From: Legionella erythra
Lineage (GTDB): Bacteria; Pseudomonadota; Gammaproteobacteria; Legionellales; Legionellaceae
DNA: 41,820 nt
NCBI RefSeq assembly: GCF_001467615.1
Contig: NZ_LNYA01000011.1
Span: 1 to 41,820 of the forward strand
Direction of reading: 5' to 3'
The notes beneath the pieces were generated by a model. The model searched no databases and was not told where the DNA came from. It saw only the letters and a program-made list of their open reading frames with translations. A program made the position numbers and the translations under genes. Numbering within the stretch: the stretch's first letter is position 1; every line of letters begins with the position of its first letter. Positions 41,749-41,820 of the stretch are shown one piece after another.

Positions 41749-41820
41749 TGTGTGACCGGCACATAGGTAACAAAGATGCCTGGTCACATCGGTAACACTA
41801 CTTTATCATAATTTATTAAC
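41749..41820. mobile_element. Probable insertion-sequence end, cut by the window edge
   Basis: CACATAGGTAAC (41760-41771) is repeated as CACATCGGTAAC (41785-41796), 25 bp apart, inside an inverted repeat TGTGACC-GGCA (41751-41761) with TGCC-T-GGTCACA (41777-41788). Read from the minus strand this gives two GTTACC-x-ATGTG blocks, a pattern I associate with ends of IS481-type elements. A TGTGTGACC tip at 41749 would be the outer end, with the element extending right beyond the window. No transposase is visible here. Confidence 0.4.

Overview
The window reads as a chromosomal segment of a Legionella-type gammaproteobacterium. It combines a conserved housekeeping backbone (argS, folB, hemE, grpE-dnaK-dnaJ, carA, metK-ahcY, proC-yggS-pilT, rph, yicC-gmk-rpoZ-spoT-ridA, uup) with proteins typical of Legionellaceae: a PlcC/CegC1-like zinc phospholipase C, large orphan proteins of effector type, a DUF2845-like secreted protein and a class II DAHP synthase. 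The genus call is inference; no rRNA or tRNA gene was found.

Layout. 1-2.4 kb: the tail of an upstream gene, then a 622-residue orphan protein behind a perfect PmrA-type operator, then a VOC/glyoxalase-like gene on the minus strand. 2.5-7.9 kb: argS, a SPOR-domain membrane protein and a P1B-type ATPase whose three flanking catalytic motifs are all degenerate, converging on folB. 8.0-11 kb: an accessory pair, a 427-residue orphan and a PlcC-like phospholipase, convergent around a strong terminator; the phospholipase has a second perfect PmrA-type operator. 11.4-22.6 kb: hemE with a YheT-like hydrolase, a convergent class II DAHP synthase, the heat-shock genes grpE, dnaK and dnaJ with two sigma-32-type promoters, carA without carB, and the SAM-cycle pair metK-ahcY. 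22.8-31.9 kb: a secreted subtilase, an RND efflux permease with its membrane-fusion protein, small conserved unknowns, yggT, proC and yggS. 32-41.8 kb: pilT, a 435-bp gene-free stretch holding a tandemly duplicated element with terminal inverted repeats, rph divergent from yicC-gmk-rpoZ-spoT-ridA-aspartyl protease-uup-membrane protein, and at the right edge what looks like an insertion-sequence end.

The most notable signals are (1) two independent matches to YTTAAK-N5-YTTAAK, each 10 nt before a -10-like hexamer and each in front of an effector-like gene, suggesting candidate PmrA-controlled Dot/Icm substrates, one of them a protein I cannot assign to a family; (2) a metal-ATPase-like protein that keeps the phosphorylatable Asp, CPC and GDGxND but has lost the TGE glutamate, the TGD aspartate and the Lys-Thr of DKTGT; and (3) the duplicated inverted-repeat element downstream of pilT.
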